DNA from: Ulota crispa
Taxonomy: Eukaryota > Streptophyta > Bryopsida > Orthotrichales > Orthotrichaceae
Assembly (NCBI GenBank): GCA_963920765.1
Contig: OY987249.1
Span: forward strand, 12,834,817 to 12,898,816
Reading direction: 5' to 3'
DNA length: 64,000 nucleotides
In this document: in pieces, positions 62,068-64,000 of the stretch
Layout of the letters: the number at the start of each line of letters is the position of its first letter
How positions within the stretch are numbered: position 1 is the stretch's first letter
Notes under the pieces: model-generated
Database searches by the model: none
What the model was told of the DNA's origin: nothing
The model's input: only the letters and a program-made list of their open reading frames with translations
Translations under genes and position numbers: made by a program

Positions 62068-64000
62068 ACAAACAAGAGGTGAAAGTTCCAATAAAATCAA
62101 CACAACAATAGTCACAACAAGTATGAGAAACAAAAGAATTCTATCAATAGAACACTGAATACACTTGAATCAACGACTATTTTCATGCAATATAATAAAA
62201 TAATTGACACAATTTGTGAGGAGTATACAAGAATTACACAACATCACCAAAAAAGAATTCAAAGAAAGTAACATGTATTTTGAAAATGCATGTGTCTAGA
62301 ACCGCCTTACAAAAACAAAGGATGTTTCATTACTCTTCTACTAAAGCAAAAACAAGTAATTTCAAAAAGTGTTGCATATGCTGAAATTAAGCCAACTTAA
62401 AACTCATAAATCCTAATATACATACTCATTGAGATTGACCCATTCTAGATAAAAGCTATAGAACAATATGCCAAAGACTTAGATTGCTATGTTATAGATA
62501 CCCTATTTTATAACAAAAATCATGTCAAAGCTAAGCCCACAAGAAAATGATATTTCAAAATTGATTTGTGAATGGGAGCTACTATTACAAAGATAGAAGA
62601 ATTGCAGTTGTACTCAATTTGGCAACAAACCATCAAAAATGCAATTCATATGTTGCACCCTGTAGAGTAACCAATAATGAAATACAAACTTACAATGCAA
62701 AACACAAGTTTACAAATGTTGACACACATTGCCAACATCAACATCTTTCAGGTCTAAAAATATCCCAAAACCAAGATGGGGAGAGCAAGAGTTAGGTGCT
62801 TACCAGCTCAAGTCTTGTGATGCAGAGGGTTCACAAAAAAAGCACATTGGAGAGCTACCTTTGATTGCGAGCCATGATAGACCATGTCAAGTACAGCCAC
62901 AAGTTCCACACATGTTTGCCTAGAAATCCCAAAACTCAACTACAGCCCGTTGAATACCTCCATACCACATCCGTACTACAGCAACTTTCACGTACTTTCA
63001 CATACAGACATCAGCAACTTCAAGTATTGCAAACACGGTTGCTAAATTTTCCATGTTGTAAAAATGCAGAAGATCGAACCTCCGGAAATTGCAAACCTAC
63101 TACAGCTTAAACTTGGGATGAGGTGGAGTGTGTAATCTCGCTCCCCGACCTAGCTCTGCTCCTCGCCCCGACCTCTGCTCCCCAGTCTCATATCTGAAAC
63201 ATATGCTAGGTAAGGCAACGCAATTCAAACACTTTCCACAGCCCCACATTCATGCGAGGCCCTGCTACAAAATAGCTTCTACGTTCACCACAATACACAA
63301 CGCTACCGCATCTCACTCCACTTGCCATTGCAGCTGGCCAATCCGAGAAAAACGCAACAGAAAAAATACACCGACATTTGCAACGAGCCACAGAAACATC
63401 GACCGGCCAAATCCAATGCACATCATCACCCAGCAGCTCCCGCAATCCCTAAAACAATAAAAAATGCAAACGCGCAGCTCACCCTCTAGGGTTCCCGCTG
63501 TCGACCTCAAGCCTGCACGGCCGCTCCTCGCCCTCGCCGTATCTGCGCCCGCGCCCTCTTCCTCTGCCGCAATCGCCCTCGAGTCTCCGGGCGCGCGGGC
63601 TTGTCGCCGTGCAGGCTCCCCGCCCTGCACCGACCTCCGCTCCCTGCTCCGACCTTTGCAACCCACTCCGCAACCTGGCTCCCCTTGCAACACCTTGCTT
63701 TGCTCCGCTTCGTGCGACTTGTGACCTAGCCATCGCAGCCTAACTCCGTAGCCATGAAGGTGAAAATACCATAAACGGTTAAAATAAGCCACTTTAGTAT
63801 GAAGATATGGGGAAATTCTTGAGAAATTAAGCTATAAGGAAGAGTAAAAAAAAAAAAAAAAAAGAAACTCAAGAATAAATATTTTATTCAATATAAATGT
63901 GGATTTAGGGTTTGGACCAACTCTCATTTCATAGGTGTACCTTAAAAGGTTACCTCTAGAATCTTGTTCCAAAACAAGTTTGAACCAATAAAATGCAAGG
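62068..64000. other. Right end of the window, no supported gene
   Basis: AT-rich to about 63100, then a GC-richer patch (63120-63740) with repeated phrases such as CCGACCTCTGCTCC and CGCTCCCTGCTCCGACC; ORFs there are compositional shadows (Arg/Ala/Gly- or Pro/Ser-rich). It could be the 5' end of a transcript but no motif supports it. An A-run of about 16 lies near 63847-63862. Confidence 0.45.

Noticed and set aside
63313..63792. 159-codon reverse-strand ORF at the right end
   Set aside because: Arg/Gly/Ala-rich low complexity from the GC-rich patch, with no motif and overlapping ORFs in other frames.

Overview
The window looks like nuclear DNA of a land plant, most likely a non-seed plant such as a moss; this is inference, no species can be named. 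Support comes from a phototropin-type AGC VIII kinase with plant-style introns, a 447-residue elongation factor 1-alpha gene with a leader intron, a protein with a SHI/LRP1-type cysteine cluster, a Copia retrotransposon primed by initiator Met-tRNA, and TTTAGGG-like repeats. Genes are few and GC-richer than the very AT-rich DNA around them.

Layout. 1-3691 (+): last six exons of a phototropin gene, then a two-copy tandem duplication (3715-4217). 7026-8152 (+): a possible two-exon hypothetical gene. 8.2-14.6 kb: AT-rich repeat DNA. 15520-18211 (+): six-exon gene with the cysteine cluster. 20.5-21.7 kb: a foldback element nested in an older MITE. 23124-25430 (+): decayed gene for a secreted, STIG1-like cysteine-repeat protein. 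26.3-29.6 kb: a MITE, a second foldback element and a Tc1-type transposon that shares a target TA with it. 30.8-34.2 kb: dispersed repeats and an array of about 118-bp units. 38.9-39.6 kb (-): fragment of a NAM-associated-domain gene. 39778-44724: complete but dead Copia element with 5-bp target duplication. 48360-49939 (-): EF1A. 51.0-55.6 kb: cluster of small inverted-repeat elements and a TA microsatellite. 56516-58620 (-): FCP1/NLI-like phosphatase domain with a decayed upstream part. 59.8-62.1 kb: possible CACTA end with a GATGT/ACATC-rich tract, then a Stowaway-type MITE.

The genes do not form a pathway. The intact-looking ones are unrelated housekeeping or signalling genes, separated by transposon graveyards.

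The most unusual content is mobile DNA: several families of elements bounded by TTAA-CCC...GGG-TTAA (piggyBac-like ends), a DD34E Tc1 element, and a foldback family with TA targets whose nesting can be read from the sequence. All gene structures are inferred from splice sites and reading frames, without transcript data.
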